From contig VWZL01002049.1 in NCBI GenBank assembly GCA_013396915.1, positions 248,001 to 312,000 on the forward strand: a DNA stretch of 64,000 nucleotides, given 5' to 3'. The notes under the pieces were generated by a model. The model did no database searches. It had not been told where the DNA came from and saw only the letters and a program-made list of their open reading frames with translations. The position numbers and the translations under genes were made by a program. The DNA comes from Stercorarius parasiticus. Its lineage: Eukaryota; Chordata; Aves; Charadriiformes; Stercorariidae. Positions within the stretch are counted from its first letter, which is position 1. Every line of letters starts with the position of its first letter. Shown here in pieces: positions 1 to 13,753 of the stretch.

Positions 1-3000
1 TGAAAACTATGAGCACATATCACGGTTTGGAGCCACCTACGTCCTTCACAGCATCTCCAGTTGTTTCTTTTCACTCTTCCGTAGAGTGCTATGCGTACTT
101 TAGCTCAGATGAAATGCTTTACTAATCTACAATCTGCATAATTTAAATCACTAGATTATTTGACAGGATGTGGTTTCTCTTATTAATTTATTTATTTATT
201 TTTAAATAAATGTTTAGAGATGGAGCAGGTAGAGCAGACATTTATGTGCTCCAGGACAGAATGCAATTTTAAATGCGTCAGACCCATCAGCCAGTTACTC
301 TTTTCCTGTACCTGAGAGTCCCAAAGTTGCTCCTAGCCAGATCCTTCTTCCAAGGTTAATATAAAGTCAAGAGTGCCACCAAGGTGGTATAAAACGAGAG
401 TTCTTGGATACAAAGACTGTAGGAAAGTTTATGAATATTTGTATGCAGCACAGAAGATAAAATATCACTCGTGCAGGTAGCTTCAATTCTCTGCCAGTTT
501 CCTTAACGTGTGTATAAAGCTACGAGAGAACAAGTGGGAGGATGTGAAGAGCAGAGCCAACAACACATAGACCACACTCAGCTCTGAAAGTGTCTTACAT
601 CAAGTACTGAAGTATTCACCCTGTGTTTCCCAAGCTCTTGGCTGAGCCTGGTGCCGAATTAACAGCTTCTGCCTGAAACCGAACCCTGACCGGACAGATG
701 CCAGGCTAAGAGGTCCTCTTCCTCTAGCGAGAAGTGAAGTAGGGTGTGTGACTGACGGCTGGACCAGTAAAGCTGAGAGGTACTGCTTCCGATTGTTTTG
801 CAATAGTGGGATCACTGAAAATACTTGCATTTTCCTAAGAAAGTCGAACGCTAATTTCCATGTGCAGTCAGCCAGAGTATTATATCCCAGCCTCCCAACA
901 CAGCATGCTTGGCAACGGAAACCCCGAACTTGTCACTTCTGGTCACTTCTACAGGATTTTAATGTCTTTAGAGCTGAAGCGTGTGCTCGGGAGCTGGCTC
1001 AGGTTGCTCCTACTCGCTAGCAAAGGTTACCGCCATTGTGTAGCACCCCAGGTTGCCATCGCTGCTCTACCTGACCGCTCAGCAAAGAGCACCCACTCAA
1101 GCTGCATCGATTTTCATTGCCCGGCAAGGAAGTAGCTAACTAAAAGATCGCCTCCTCTTCCACAGCAATGACTGCATGGCGGCTTAGTTCCGCTGGAAAA
1201 AAATTACATCCATTAATAACGAAGGAATGATTCAGAACCTCTGGAGACAAGTTTTTTTCAGGGACTTTTGTCATTTTCTGACAAATGAAGTAAACAGTTG
1301 CCGCGTTCACCGTTACAGGGCCTCTTGCTAAGTTACTGTTCACATAAAAGCGCCATCAATCACCACAGCCCCTTCAGACCTGAGATAACAAAGCAAACGG
1401 TCTCTGCAAATGTCCAGATCTCACTCTGGCATAAAATTGTATTACACTGATCTAAGGAGACTGGCACTGATCTGCGCCTGTTGAGGTTCTGCTGCAATGC
1501 CTTCAGATCTGGTCACGCTGGGAGTGGAAGAAAAGCTTTCACTCTGTCTTCATAGGAAGAGCTTGGATACCAGGCAAAAAAGCAGCTTTCTGCAAGAAGA
1601 AGCCCTCGGCAGATACACTGATTATTATAGGCAATAGGAATGTCCTTCTTCTCCATAAATGGAAGGACAAGGGAGGACAAAGCACAATGCACTAGATTTT
1701 GAAAAAAGCCTCACAAGATTGAAAGGAAGGATATGAGAAATGAATTGCAGGACAAGCACCAAATGAAAAGCCATTCAGTTGTCTAAATATATTACAAACC
1801 AGAAAGAAATAGAACATAATCTAATCCCTCTGCCTGTGGAGTCTGCCAAAGAGCAGAAAAATCATTTTCATAGCTTGGCATCTGTACACTCCTATGGCTA
1901 TATTATACATAGCATATAATATTATATCCAAAATGTATGCTGAAAGGCTTCTTGGGTTACAAAGTCTAATTCTTAAAAGTTATGAAATGCCAGAATGAGC
2001 GCTGCTGGTGCAATCTCAATTAGGCCCTCTTGTTTGCACGAAAGAAAGCAGGAAGTCTGAGACTTTTTAGGTGGGGCTCGTCATCTTTATTTTCTTTGGG
2101 AGAACATCAAAACAGCTGAATGATTCAGGTTTTATCGATGTAGGGGAAACTTCAACAGCAACTAAAATTTGCTTCAGGTTGGCTCAGTCCTGAAGAGGTC
2201 GAATGTTTCAGTTTTTTGAATTGACTGGGAACACTTTAACATTAAGCAGTGGCATTGGATGGTGCCATCTTGCCGTAAAGGAGTGGTGGTTTGGCCCCTA
2301 TTTTCGTCCCCAGGCTGAGTGATCTTTTACTGGGTTACATCACCCTTGATACAGTATGAATTCTCCTCTGGTCTAGCTGTGAAATGCATCACGGCACCTG
2401 CATGAGGTCAGATGAGAGGACTGCCTTAAATGGTGGCAAATCAATTTTGTCACAGCCATTATGTAAAATGACCGCCATCACTGGTAACCATCACTAATGT
2501 TTCTAAAATATTAGCTGGCTCAGGAAGATAGACATCTGGTGCTTAAGAGTTTAAACAAAACCCAGGCACTGGAAATTTTCAACTTGAAAAACACTCTGAA
2601 TTTTCAACTTAAAGTGTTACTTCTACTATAGCTGACAAATCTGCAAAGGTGGAGAGAAATGTCAAAATATGTTTGAAAGAAAATACCTCAGGAAGGTGTT
2701 AGGGATTAAACAGGATAAATGTGCAACACATGCCAGATTCATCAGAGTTAAGCAATGCCTTATCCGCAGACCTAAGAAAAGAAGGTGGAAATACCTCAGA
2801 TGTGTTAAGAACAAAGCCAGAAACATCTGCCGTGGTAGGTGTGCTCTTGGGGGACGCATAAATGGGGCCAATTGAGAGAATCCCTTTGCTAAGTACTCAG
2901 AGATGTCTGCGACGCTTCTATCCATCAGTTGTTAAGGAACACTGTGGAATTTCAAAACAGGCCCATAAACCCTGGGGAGGCATGGGACAGATGGACTTGT

Positions 3001-3650
3001 TGAATTTTGATCATATTCCATGGGGAAGTTTTGGAGGGGTTCCTATTTGAGGGCAGGTACCAACTGTATCGAGCTGGCAGCCCATAATTTCCCTAGTGCA
3101 GGTGTGAATGGCAACTAGAAAGGTTATTACGTGCTCTGGATTAAACACAGAACTGTGAACCCCAACCTGTGTGAGTCATGGCTCTGGGGTAGAGCATCAG
3201 AGCGCTCAGGAGGCTAAGCAGTTCCCTGACAGTTCAAGAGAAGGCTTTCTCAGCAGGATTGCTCTGCTCTGCTGCTCTTTTGGAGGACATAACCCACCCT
3301 TTTGCTGTCCTAGCTTGCGAATCACTATCCTGATTTAAGGGCAGCAGGCAAAAGACAGGTCAGATGCAACAGTGAGTGGAAGAACACACATTTAGCTGGT
3401 GCCTTCTGGAAAGACAAGGCCTGCTTACAAGTCTTCTGCGACATGCCTTGAGCAGTGCTGGGATGTGCTATGTACTTCAATATACACAAGGCTATCAGCT
3501 TTTGCTTGGGTGGGTTAAAGATTATACGAAGTTTATAGTAGTCCTACTGAAGCACGAGAAAGCCTGCCTTCCGTAATTGATGCTGGGAAAGCCATGATCA
3601 CGTGAGAGATGCTGTCTGCTCATATTATTGCTTTGTAGGTGGGAAGAAAC

Positions 3651-3703
3651 CATTTGGATTATATGTTTCATTTGGATTATATGTTTCATTTGGATTGTGT
3701 TTA
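3651..3703. repeat. 18-bp tandem repeat, nearly three copies
   Basis: The unit CATTTGGATTATATGTTT occurs at 3651-3668 and 3669-3686, and a diverged, shortened third copy (CATTTGGATTGTGTTT) follows at 3687. It produces a short repeated peptide in open frames on both strands, which is why those frames look structured. Confidence 0.9.
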
Positions 3704-4219
3704 CAGCAACGTATTTGCTCACGCTGCAATGCATTAGCATCAGTACAATGCGTTCTTGACGAGGAACAAGTCAGACATAAGGCATGAATGGGAACAACTC
3801 CAAATAGGAATAGGTGGAATAGGTCCTACCTACCAGCCTCTGGAAATGGGGCTGCATGTCACTTGTCAGACTGTTCTCCTCCCTTCCACCTGGGAAATAT
3901 AGGTGGGAAATAGGCATGTGCTTACTTCCATTGTCCTTTCAGAGTGGAATCACCTGTCCATGTTCTGGAAGCTAATTATCACATAGAGGCTTAGTACGTT
4001 ACAAAAGCGAATGCTGTCAGCTGTCTTAGACATTGGAGCATTGTAGTAATATGTTCAAGAGTAGCAATGACTCTTTACAATGCTTGAGAAGGGGTTACTA
4101 GAAAAGTCAAGTGCACGAATTATGAAGCAGTGCAATTTTTAAGAAATTTCCATTTTAATAATTTGTTACGAGTGTTGGCAAATCTGGCTTTTAAATTGCT
4201 CGCTCCATTTCTTAAGAAT

Positions 4220-4242
4220 CTCACCTCTTTTGGTGAGGTGAG
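4220..4242. other. Perfect 8-bp inverted repeat (hairpin)
   Basis: Arms CTCACCTC (4220-4227) and GAGGTGAG (4235-4242) are exact complements around a 7-nt loop. No function is assigned. Confidence 0.7.
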
Positions 4243-4757
4243 TCTGGATTAAGCTTGTGTAACTCCCGTAAGGACTGGGGGATGCGTAACAAACTGCACT
4301 TCACATCACTGCTGAGAGCTGTTCACTGGCTTTAAAGGAGCTTTAGAAACTTTGGGAAGATCTTGCTTTCCCAGGGGGTAGGCTTGGGCACCCGTACGGG
4401 AGAAGGAGCTGGTGGTGGATGGCAGGTACCTGCTGCCCAGGTCCTTGGTTGTGCTGCTGTCCTGCAGAAGGCTAGGGGAGGTGCATGGCTGCTCTCCATA
4501 CCAGAGGGACCTACAGCAACTTGAAGGATTTACACTCTTGCTTATTTCCTAGCTAAATCTGAATCCAATACCTGCTAATTATCAACAACCAAGCCCCCCA
4601 CTGGTTTGTAGTCACACATAAGATAAGGTTACTCGCACCAGTGGAGGATCTTTGTTTGCCTCTTTAAATCACTTCTAAATTTTATTCCATGACTCCTTGT
4701 TGCTAATGTAGAGTTCAAAGATGGTTTTCAGAGGAACACTTTGTCTCTGGCACTTAG

Positions 4758-4893
4758 AATGATAGAATTATAGAATCTTCATGGTTGGAAAGGACCTTCG
4801 AGATCATCAAGTCCAACCATACACACACAAAAAAACCCCCTACAATCTCTGACACTAAAGCATGCCCTGAAGTGCCAAATCTACACGTTTCAT
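4758..4893 (-). mobile_element. CR1 LINE 3'-end fragment
   Basis: Reading the minus strand, this ends with the CR1 3' signature: GGTTGGACTTGATGATCTCG, then AAGGTCCTTTCCAACC and a degenerate ATTCTATAATTCTATCATTCT. Upstream it matches the CR1 3' UTR around GAAGTGCCAAATCTACACG as seen on the plus strand. About 136 bp remain, so it is a heavily 5'-truncated copy. Confidence 0.88.
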
Positions 4894-7800
4894 ACTGGTG
4901 GGTCCACTGGTTTGGACTTGTGTCTAGGACAGTGCCCTAAGTCTGTTGCCAGAGAACTGGGAAACAAACTGCAACCAGTTAGAAACTGCCTCCCAGCCGT
5001 CCCTTGCAATGAAGAGGAGGGTCCTGTACCAGCCCTGCCTTTGGCACTGGTCTGTATGGTCTCGTTACCAATGATATGGCTGCTTTTTTGGCAAGTGAAG
5101 CTTGGGATCTGCTCGGATCCCAGGTCTGTCTCAAAGAGGGGTGTGGGAGGAGACCTGGCACTTGGAATGAGCCTGGGGAGCTGCTGCAGGCGAGGACTTG
5201 CCTTCCCCACCTCCTCCACCAGAACTGTGGGTGTTAAAACAGCAGCTGGCTTAACTTTTGTTATTAATATGACTGCCTGGCTAACAGACCAAAGCTAAGA
5301 GAGAAAATGGGTTTCCTGTAGAGTTTCTGGACTATAACTGTACAAATTAAACACTCTTTTGTCCCATCATCTGGGTTGGGTGGGAGACGAATGAAACCAC
5401 ACAGGATACAATTTTCTCTATTTTTTACTAAAGGCCATATTTTACAGTTCTCAATTACAAAGAGCAGTAATGTGAAATCAATAGGGTTGCTAACATAAAT
5501 AAATATCACTTCCTGGGAATAATGGTTTCTGAAGTAATCCCATGCTTCTGAAAGTCAAGTATTTTTCAATTAGTAGCAATGTTTATCATTTGATAGTTCC
5601 TGAAATGGTTTATACTCCCTAACACAGGTCTGGAAAGTAAAAACATCCAGTTCTCTTGGAGCATTTTAGGGGAAATATGAAGCATTCAAAGTTCTGATTT
5701 ATGAGTGTCGAACAGAGGAACAGATGACGGTTTGAGGACATAAATTGAAAGATGATCACTGAAAAGCTGCACGTGTATTCATTCCCTCACTGAAGCACTG
5801 CAGTCTGATTTTTAATGACCTGAAATGTTTTCATCCTCCTCTTAAGGTTATTTCAAAAAAACACTCAAAACACGCTGGGCCTTCCAAGGCATCTTAAAAG
5901 TGTGGATGGCCAATTACAAGTAAAACTGAAAGTGAGCTGGACTTACTAATTTGCCAGACATCTATGAAACCCTCGAGTCACCACCAGGATGCCCGAATCA
6001 GATGCATCACTTGAGGCTGAAATTCATCTGGCTGATTGCTGACAATGAATCACAATGCCAAACTGAATAGGGATATCATGTAATGAACTCAGACTTCTTG
6101 TTCCACTTGAGACTGTGCTCATTTTCACATATTTTCAGCTAGAGTGACCAAATAGCTTTAATTACATTCCTGTCATAGAGAAACATGACTTGAGATACTT
6201 AGACCTGGAGAGGCCAAGAGGAACTATTGCTAGAGGCAAGATAGTATTTTTTTGCCGCCTTCTTTAAGGTCTGGGGCAGGCATGTTGCTTTGGAAAGGAG
6301 ATTATTGGTATGTGTAATTTAATGACATAGATATTACGAGTGGGTTTCATCTCACCTAACTTTAGACTTAAAAATGGTTAGATGTCTTAATTTCCAGAGA
6401 GTCGCCTCAGGCTCCTTTATTGTCAACAGAAAGCAACAGCCACCTCTGCAGAGCTACTCTCCACCTCCTGGGACAGGCGTCAAGCCGGGTGAGTGATGCT
6501 GTGGGGACTCCCCACCAAAAGAAACCAATGGGTGATCAGTTCAGGTGCAGGTACCTAAAAGTCCCATGCCTAACTTGGGGAATGAGTAGTTCCACTGCCC
6601 CCAAAAACTGAATTATGAAAACGCGTAACGCTAGAATGGATTTCTGTTACCATCATATTCAGTCTCATACTGCCACACGCAAATATATAATCTTCTATGT
6701 AAATATATCCAGCTTTGTGCTATTTACAACCCAGTACCACTAAGTGGAAGTTGTTCTGTAGTTTCCTTGTTCTGGTTAGAAAGCTTCTTCCCTCACGTTT
6801 ATTCATGAGCAGATTTGATTCATGTGTTTAAGACCTATAACACGCTAAAAGATTTGGATGGAAAAGCCAAGGCCTGTAGGTATTTCCTCACATACAGCTC
6901 CCTCTGGAAAGAAAAGCAGCTTCTCACGCCGCATGTGCATGTGCAGTCCCGAAGATATTTTTCCCCCCTCCCTCTCTCATGAACTTACACCGGCTGAGTG
7001 GCAGGAAAGGTGCATCCCTGAGGCCCATGGCAGTAGCACCCCCAGAGATGCTGCATGCTCCTGTGGATGGGGTAATAGATGGGCACTCTTTGGAGCAGAG
7101 CTTGATACTCAATCTTTTTGCACAGTGAAATCTCTTGCTACTGCTGTAAAAGCTTTTAAAAAAATCTGTGAACCTTTGAATATTTCTTCATCAGTGGTAA
7201 GGACTGAATTATCTGAATGTCTCTGATTTCAGCTCATCCCAATTTCCCAAAAGCTGATGTTAATAGCTTTCAAGATCTGTTCCCACAAAGGGGCTTCAAC
7301 ATACCTAAGATTATTCAAGCATTCTTCAAGTTTGCTGAGCTCTTATACAGCAGTGTCAACCCATACACTGAGGGAACACAATGAAAAGTACAAGAGGCTT
7401 TACAAGAGCGTGCCCTTCTGTGTGAAATTCAGGTACATGATATGAGAAAAAGGCCTCCTTTCATGCTGGCTGACAATGTGAATTTAACAGATCCACTACA
7501 AATTGAAAGCCAGGTTTAAAAAGCAAGCAGTAAAACTTGCCCTGTGATTTATGATGTAGCTTGCTAGGACACTGCCATTACCTGCTTACACAATTTCCTA
7601 ATGCACCCAAAAACTCTACCAGGGATATTTTAAAAAAAAAAACACCAAAACTTTGGTACCACAGTAGTGTCTGATTCAGAAAGAAGAGCAGCTATAGAGT
7701 GTATTCTTTTATTAAGTCTAGTAACTTTTTATTTTTTTGTAATTCCTTTGCCATACCGTGACCAATAATTTATTTATAAATGAAGGACATAATTTAAAAT

Positions 7801-10800
7801 TATGTTTATGCAAGATACAGTCAATGTAGAGCATCTTTACTCATGTGGATGGTCGATTCTAAGTGTTGTAACAGGTCTTCGCAATTTACAGCTGAGGTTA
7901 AAACAGCTTTATTATACAGGATTATGTATGTTGTCTGTCCCTGGATGTTAACTGAGCTGTATGTAATTGAGCTGTTAGTAAGCGAAGGAGAAATGTGGCC
8001 ATATGTAAGGAACTATGTGGGTATATGTACAGCGATATGTATAGTGATATAAGTGCATATGCACATGTTTATGTATATATGTATATACGTGGATATATGT
8101 ATCTATTATTTATTTATCTAGCCCACCGTTTTTGGATATAATCTCCCACACTCTCTATATAACTGTAGCTTAGTTTCTTGGCAAAATCCAAGAATGAACT
8201 ACTGAGCTAAACAAAAGTAGGCCAACCTACATCAGGTGAATAGTCTGCTCCTTTTATTATCTCTTTTGCCCTAGCGCTCTTTGCCACCTTGGCATCAGCA
8301 AAATTCAATCTATTAAAATTGCTGCCTTGCACATCCTGAAGTCCAACAGAGAATAAAAACAAACACATTCATGGAAATTGAACTGTTGAAACATGCTGAA
8401 AGGGGGGAAAGGGGCTAGCCAAACATTAGATTTGAGTGTTTTGGTCATTTGCAGAGCTTCAAGGTGCTGACTTCCTTCAAGGCCCAGGGAAGTCAATAAA
8501 ATCGAAAGCCACTGAGATTTCAGGGGATTCATGTTAGAAGCAAGAGAGATTTTTTTATAGATTCCATTAGAAAGAAGGCAGCAAAATTTGTTTCCAAAGC
8601 AAAGCAGATCAGATACACTGCTTGAACTGGATCCCGGCTGGATCACCCACAATTCCTAACAACACTATGAAATGCTCCGGGCTCTTCATTCCCCTGGTAG
8701 CAAGGCAGGTGCTGCGGGGGCAGAAGGGGCAGAACAGTGGCCCTGAAGAGGAAGGTGGCCGGTTCCTGTGCCCGCATCCAACAAGTGCCCAGCAGCGAGG
8801 TAGGCGGAGAGCCCCTCTGGATGCTGGAACTGCTCCTCAGTCCCCACCAAGCCTCTGCATTTCATTTGACTTACTAAGTTACTCCCCTTTCTTTCTCCTG
8901 TTTCCGTTTTTCTCTCCTGTGCATTAAAAACCTTCTGTAATAACCACGGCTTCCTCCAGGAGAGCTGAAACAAGATGCGTGTGCTGCTTCCCTTAGCCTC
9001 GCCAGAGGCTGAGCTTGCTCCAACTGCAGAACGGACTATTTAGGAGGGAGGAATCTGTTTCAGCACTTGAATTTTGATCCCCAAACCTGTGGTTTAGCCT
9101 AGAGTTGTATATTTACTCCCAGTTAAATCAGCTTTTTTATTTACCTCCACACAATACAGGAAATTTTTTCATTTCTGGAAATAAAATGCATATTAATGGC
9201 ATACGGAAAAAATTGTATTTCTTGAAATAGTTATTTCTTTTACCAAAAAGCCTTGTTTTCTAATTTCACTTTTCAGTATTAAGAGGGCTAGTCTTCTGAG
9301 TCAGAGCGCAAGAAAATATATGTAGTAATTACTGTATTGAGGGCTAGATTTCAATGGAGAATGAAACAGTCATTGTGTTTCCTGTAACTGTTCTTTCTGT
9401 GTATGATTTTTTTTTCCCTCCACTGAATTTGTGTGGCTTTTCTAGCAGTATGAAATCAAAAATAATTTCTTTTAAAGTAAGTTTCTGAAGATGCTTCAAA
9501 AAAGAGCATGGAACAGCTTTTTAACATTAACAAAATTATCAACAACTGATAAAAGAGTAGTAAAGCTGTTGCAATTTAATCTGGTTGCTGTTTGGCTTCC
9601 TGTTGTAGATCCAGTTTATGTTTGCAGATAACAATCCAAGCAATAAATAATTTTTAACTTTGTTTATTTGCAGTTAGGAGCAGAAGGGTAACATCCGCAA
9701 CAGCATCACTGGAAACAGCACTACATGCTGGAAGAGATGTTAGAAAGACACTTTTATGCAGAAATGTCTCTTCCCTCTCTCCTCCCTGCTTTCCCCATGT
9801 AAAAAGCCATAGGAGAAGTTGAGGTGGGTAGAGGTGTGCAAAGAGAAGAGGCCAAAGACCCTGGACAATTTTAGCAGAGTGAAAGAGGCAAGGAAACAAT
9901 TTCTCTTTCGTCGTTATCTGAGCTGTATTGCTGCCTTTACAAAGAAACATGCTTTGACGCCAGTGGTGGAACTGTGACTGGTTTATTATTTTTAAATTGT
10001 CTCACAGCTGCATCTAGATATTGGTCTGCTGGGGTGTAAAATGTCCTTTGGCTGCAATAGGATCTTTGTACATGGATCAATGACAGTGTATGACCCCTGC
10101 TGAGTAGCGTTTCTTGCATCGCAGAGAAAGAAAAACACTGTTTGCTTGGCGTCATCGGGCTGAGGTATTCCACTTGGTATGGCTTGGTTTTAATGATAAT
10201 TTATGAAGCATGGAAATTTTTGTTTTGATCAATAATGACTGCCAGCTGGTGGGTTATACTCCGCTTGCTCTATGTTATTCTTCATTATTTACTCATTTGT
10301 TCGCACGTGTGTGCATATTTTGTATAGTGGATCCACTGTATGCTCATTTTTTCATGACAGACATTTAGGCTCCTTGCAGGTTCCCAGTGATGACTGCGGT
10401 TTTCAGGTATGCGCCTTAATATTAGATGAGAGGCAGAAAGACGGTAATAATTCAGAATGAATAATTCAACAACAGCTATTACATGCACGCACTATAACAG
10501 AGAATGCTGCTGTGCTGCGTCAATGTTCTTGTGTCCACCATAATCTTACAGCACTTCCAAATAAAAAATTGGAAGCTGGTTACTTTTACACACAAAAATA
10601 ATCTTCACCTCTCCAGCTCTCCTACCACCGCTGGCTTTCTGTGCCCACAGAACTTGAGAGACGAGGATTTGGCAGGTGGTGCCAAGATGAGACTTTGCCC
10701 AGAGATTTCCATTCTTCGGTGTGATTATGCAATCACTGCACAGTCCCACTGGCATCAGCAGCTATTATGCAGCAGCTGCATAATCAGGCGTTTATTGGAA

Positions 10801-10990
10801 GAGGTGGGGACGAGGAAGGCCACATGTTTGTCCCCTGTCTTCCCTAATGGTAGAGGATGAAACAATTGGAAAAAGCATTGTGTGATTTTTGATGTGCAGC
10901 TGTTGGCCCGTGTTTTCTGACTGCTCTGTAAATCTGACGAGAACATGATGCTAGGAAAATGTAATGCTTCGATCACACCACCACCATTAA
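4894..10990. other. Non-coding AT-rich sequence
   Basis: No gene is recognised. GC-richer pockets at 4900-5230, 6860-7110 and 8620-8860 hold open frames of 90-128 codons on overlapping strands without known protein similarity. A TA/TG-rich degenerate microsatellite lies at 8010-8110. The remainder shows nothing I can name. Confidence 0.6.
8010..8110. repeat. Degenerate ATATGT-type microsatellite
   Basis: Repeated, imperfect ATATGTAT/GATATA units alternate over about 100 bp (for example TATGTATATATGTATATACG). It is a purine/pyrimidine alternating, easily melted tract. Confidence 0.7.
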
Positions 10991-11657
10991 ATGCTACGGG
11001 CCTGGGGAAGAGTGGCTGGAAAGCTGCCCAGTAGAAAAGGACCCGGGGGTGCTGGTCAACAGCAGACTGAATATGAGCCAGCAGTGTGCCCAGGTGGCCA
11101 AGAATGTCAACAAGCACCCTGGCCTGTATCACAAATAGTGTGGCCAGCAGGACCAGAGAAGTGATTGTCCTGCTGTACTCGGCACTGGTGAGGACACACC
11201 TCGAATGCTGTGTTCAGTTTAGGACCCCTCACTACAAGAAGGACATTGAGGTGCTGGAGCGGGTCCAAAGAAGAGCAACGAAGCTGGTGACGGGTCTAGA
11301 GCACAAGTCTTACGAGGAGCGTCTGAGGGGACTGGGGTTGTTTAGCCTGGAGAAAAGGAGGCTGAGGGGAGACCTTATCACTCTCTACAGCTACCTGAAA
11401 GGAGGTTGTAGAGAGGTGGGGGTCAGTCTCTTCTCTCAAATAGCAAGCAATAGGAGAAGAGGAAATGGCCTCAAGTTGCACCAGGGGAGGTTTAGACTGG
11501 ATACTAGGAAAAATTTCTTCACCATCCCTGAAGATATTTAAAGGACTTGTAGAGGTGGCACTTAGGGACATAGTTTACTGGTGGACTTGGCAGTGCTAGG
11601 TTAATGGTTGGACTTGATGATCTTAAAGGTCTCTTCTAACCATAATGATTCTGTGAA
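10991..11657 (+). mobile_element. CR1 LINE, 5'-truncated, 3' ORF2 end plus 3' UTR
   Basis: The plus strand reads through the C-terminal part of CR1 ORF2. Recognisable phrases include [24 protein letters not shown] sequence, [18 protein letters not shown], and [20 protein letters not shown] (translated from 11150-11400). It ends in the 3' UTR with TTGGACTTGATGATCTTAAA and GATTCTGTG. An in-frame stretch of about 150 codons survives at 11086-11541, but there is no reverse transcriptase core, so this is a dead fragment. It is of moderate age judging by substitutions. Confidence 0.93.
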
Positions 11658-12299
11658 AACTGATGTTGGTGTGAGTCTTTGGGGAACACAGCCTCACTTA
11701 TTCCCCAGATAACTCAGATTTTAAAGAGCCATTCTCCTTAAGGTTCTCAGTTTGGCCTCCTCTGCAGATCTAGCTTCCCATGCAGTGACTCTTGTTTATA
11801 TTCCATGAGCCCCCTTGCCAGTTTTAAAATTGCAAGTAATAGGTATTCTGCTGCATCTTAAGACATTTCCTTGGTGAATTGCCAACTTTGAAAAGAAATG
11901 CACACTTAGGTGAGATGAATCCCACTGTCAGACTTCAGCTGGTTAAATGTTAGTGACTTGTATAAGCTCATCTTCCAGCATAGTGCTAAAAAATCAATGA
12001 AGAGAAGCTTCCAAGTGATTCAATCCATCTTAAGAGAGGAGGCAGGCGGGATGAATAGCCCTCTGGAAATGCCTCTTTCAACATATTAGTGAGAATGCCT
12101 AAATAACTAGTAGATGCTCGATTTTTAGATTGCTAAATTGACTGAGGTTAATCCTGCTCTTTATCGCCAGTCAAGATTTGTATAATTTGATCTTCCAGGT
12201 ATTGGATCTTTTTGTTTGCTACAGTCCTCTATTGTCTGAAATCTCCTTGCCATGAAGAACTTACAGACTGGGATCAAATTGCCTTTTAACGTTCTTTAG

Positions 12300-12680
12300 C
12301 CTTGAGCTTCTTAAACTTCTCACAGTTTGACAGCCTTTCCAAAAGTCAGATAAGCTCTGCAGCTCTTTCTGAATGCTTTCCCCATCTGCCATTACAATTT
12401 TTTCTGATACAGGCCCCAGTGAAGGTGATGTTTCCCTCTAGCAGTCTCACCACTGCCAGTGAGATAACAGGTCCTGACTTCTAACTGGCATCTCCTTTTT
12501 ATATACTCAAGAATTTCGTTAGCTTGCTTACCCATCATACTGTATAGGAAACTGATGGTGGGTAGTTAGCTATTGCATTACTGGATATTTCAACTATCTC
12601 TGTAACAGAACAGTAGAGAGTGACTTGTGCTGTTACCTGAAACTTATGTCCATGTTTCTACTACATAACATAAAATGTGC
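12300..12680 (-). mobile_element. Divergent old CR1-like fragment (tentative)
   Basis: The plus strand contains CTTCTCACAGTTT..., then CTCACCACTGCCAGTGAGAT, then CCTTTTTATATACTCAAGAA, TTCGTTAGCTTGCTTACC, and later TATGTCCATGTTTCTACTAC. These resemble, in the correct order, an antisense ancient CR1 (the part corresponding to 'plots of transmitted' ORF2 C-terminus). Divergence is high, so the limits are approximate and a library search is needed. Confidence 0.45.
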
Positions 12681-13648
12681 AATCCTAGTTTTGTGAGGCA
12701 GGAACTTTGTTGCCCAGGTAGGTGTGTCAGATACCAAAGTAGAGCATGGTATAATCAGTCTTTAAGAGCTAGATTACAGCCTGTTGTATATTTGATCTTC
12801 GTAATGCATTTGCAGATTTTTATAGAACTACAGGAGAGTCCTACACAGAAACTGGATGCAGTATCGTAAGTTTGTGAAACCTTTAATGACCTCTTCATCT
12901 TCTCTTAGACAGTCTACTAGAACCTTGCCAAAGCACTAGATTACATGCTGCACTGTGTGAGCGAATCTACTCACGTGCTTCCAATGTGGTCTCCTCATAG
13001 TATGTCAGATAAGGTGCAAAACCCAACTAGAACAACAGTGTTCACCTATGTCTGTGTGTAGAGCAGGTTGAACCTGGGACTGCTGGACCCCAAACCTACA
13101 GACTTCTACATGCCTCCATGGTCCCAGGATTACCGGCCTCCTACATATGAATGATGCACAATCCTCTGGAAACCGCAATATGAGACTGGGGATGGGGGGC
13201 AATTTCTTGCTCTTATGGATTAAAATTTACAAAATTTTACACAAATTACAATAATGGAAGTATTGTCAAATACTTTCAGTGTGGCCCTCAGTAACTAGAT
13301 AGATTTTTCTGTTTCATCTGTCAAATGAAAGTAACAAAACTTGACGAGCTCACATAAGCACTGTGTGGATAAATACACCACAGCCTATTAAGAACTCATT
13401 TACTTTTATAGTACATAGCAGCAGTGCTAATTGCTATAGCCAGTCGTCATGAGAACTGCCTTTATGAAAGATAACGAAATGCCAGCCAATCCCCTAGCTG
13501 ATTTTTACTAATTTTGTTTTTTAAACATTCTAGACCATGTTTGCATCAATATAAATAGAGTAATGGAAAAAATAAAATGAGGCAGATTGCCCTCACAGGT
13601 GATATTTATTAGTCTAACAAACACTGGGAGATTAGGACTTAAAATTTT

Positions 13649-13753
13649 AGGGACACAATTTAGAGGTGGTTTTGTCAGTGTTAGGTTGATGGCTGGACTC
13701 AATGATCTTAAAGGTCCCTTCCAACCTAGACAATTCTATGATTCTATAATTCT
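13649..13753 (+). mobile_element. CR1 LINE 3'-end fragment
   Basis: Only the terminal 3' UTR remains: GGGACACAATTTAGAGGTGG at the start, then GATGGCTGGACTCAATGATC, AAAGGTCCCTTCCAACC and the terminal ATTCTATGATTCTATAATTCT. This is a typical very short CR1 insertion on the plus strand. Confidence 0.9.

Larger units (their letters stand above)
1..4757. other. Non-coding: downstream intron or 3' flank of SHISAL1
   Basis: I see no recognisable gene here. Open frames between 600 and 1350 and at 2669-3050 are short, overlap on both strands and match no protein I know. The only structured elements are an 18-bp tandem repeat (3651-3703) and a perfect hairpin at 4220-4242. The SHISAL1 3' UTR exon could lie in this part or beyond the window. 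Confidence 0.6.

Noticed and set aside
4890..5298. Overlapping open frames of 109-128 codons on both strands
   Set aside because: The stretch is GC-richer, which lengthens open frames on both strands. No domain or family was recognised.
6858..7226. 122-codon plus-strand open frame
   Set aside because: Low-information sequence with no homology recognised and no supporting splice or promoter signals.
8622..8973. GC-rich open frames on both strands, considered as an exon
   Set aside because: Neither frame shows a known protein and no flanking AG/GT pair gives a convincing phase.
11086..11541. 151-codon open frame as a host gene
   Set aside because: The translation is CR1 ORF2 C-terminal sequence; it belongs to a truncated LINE.
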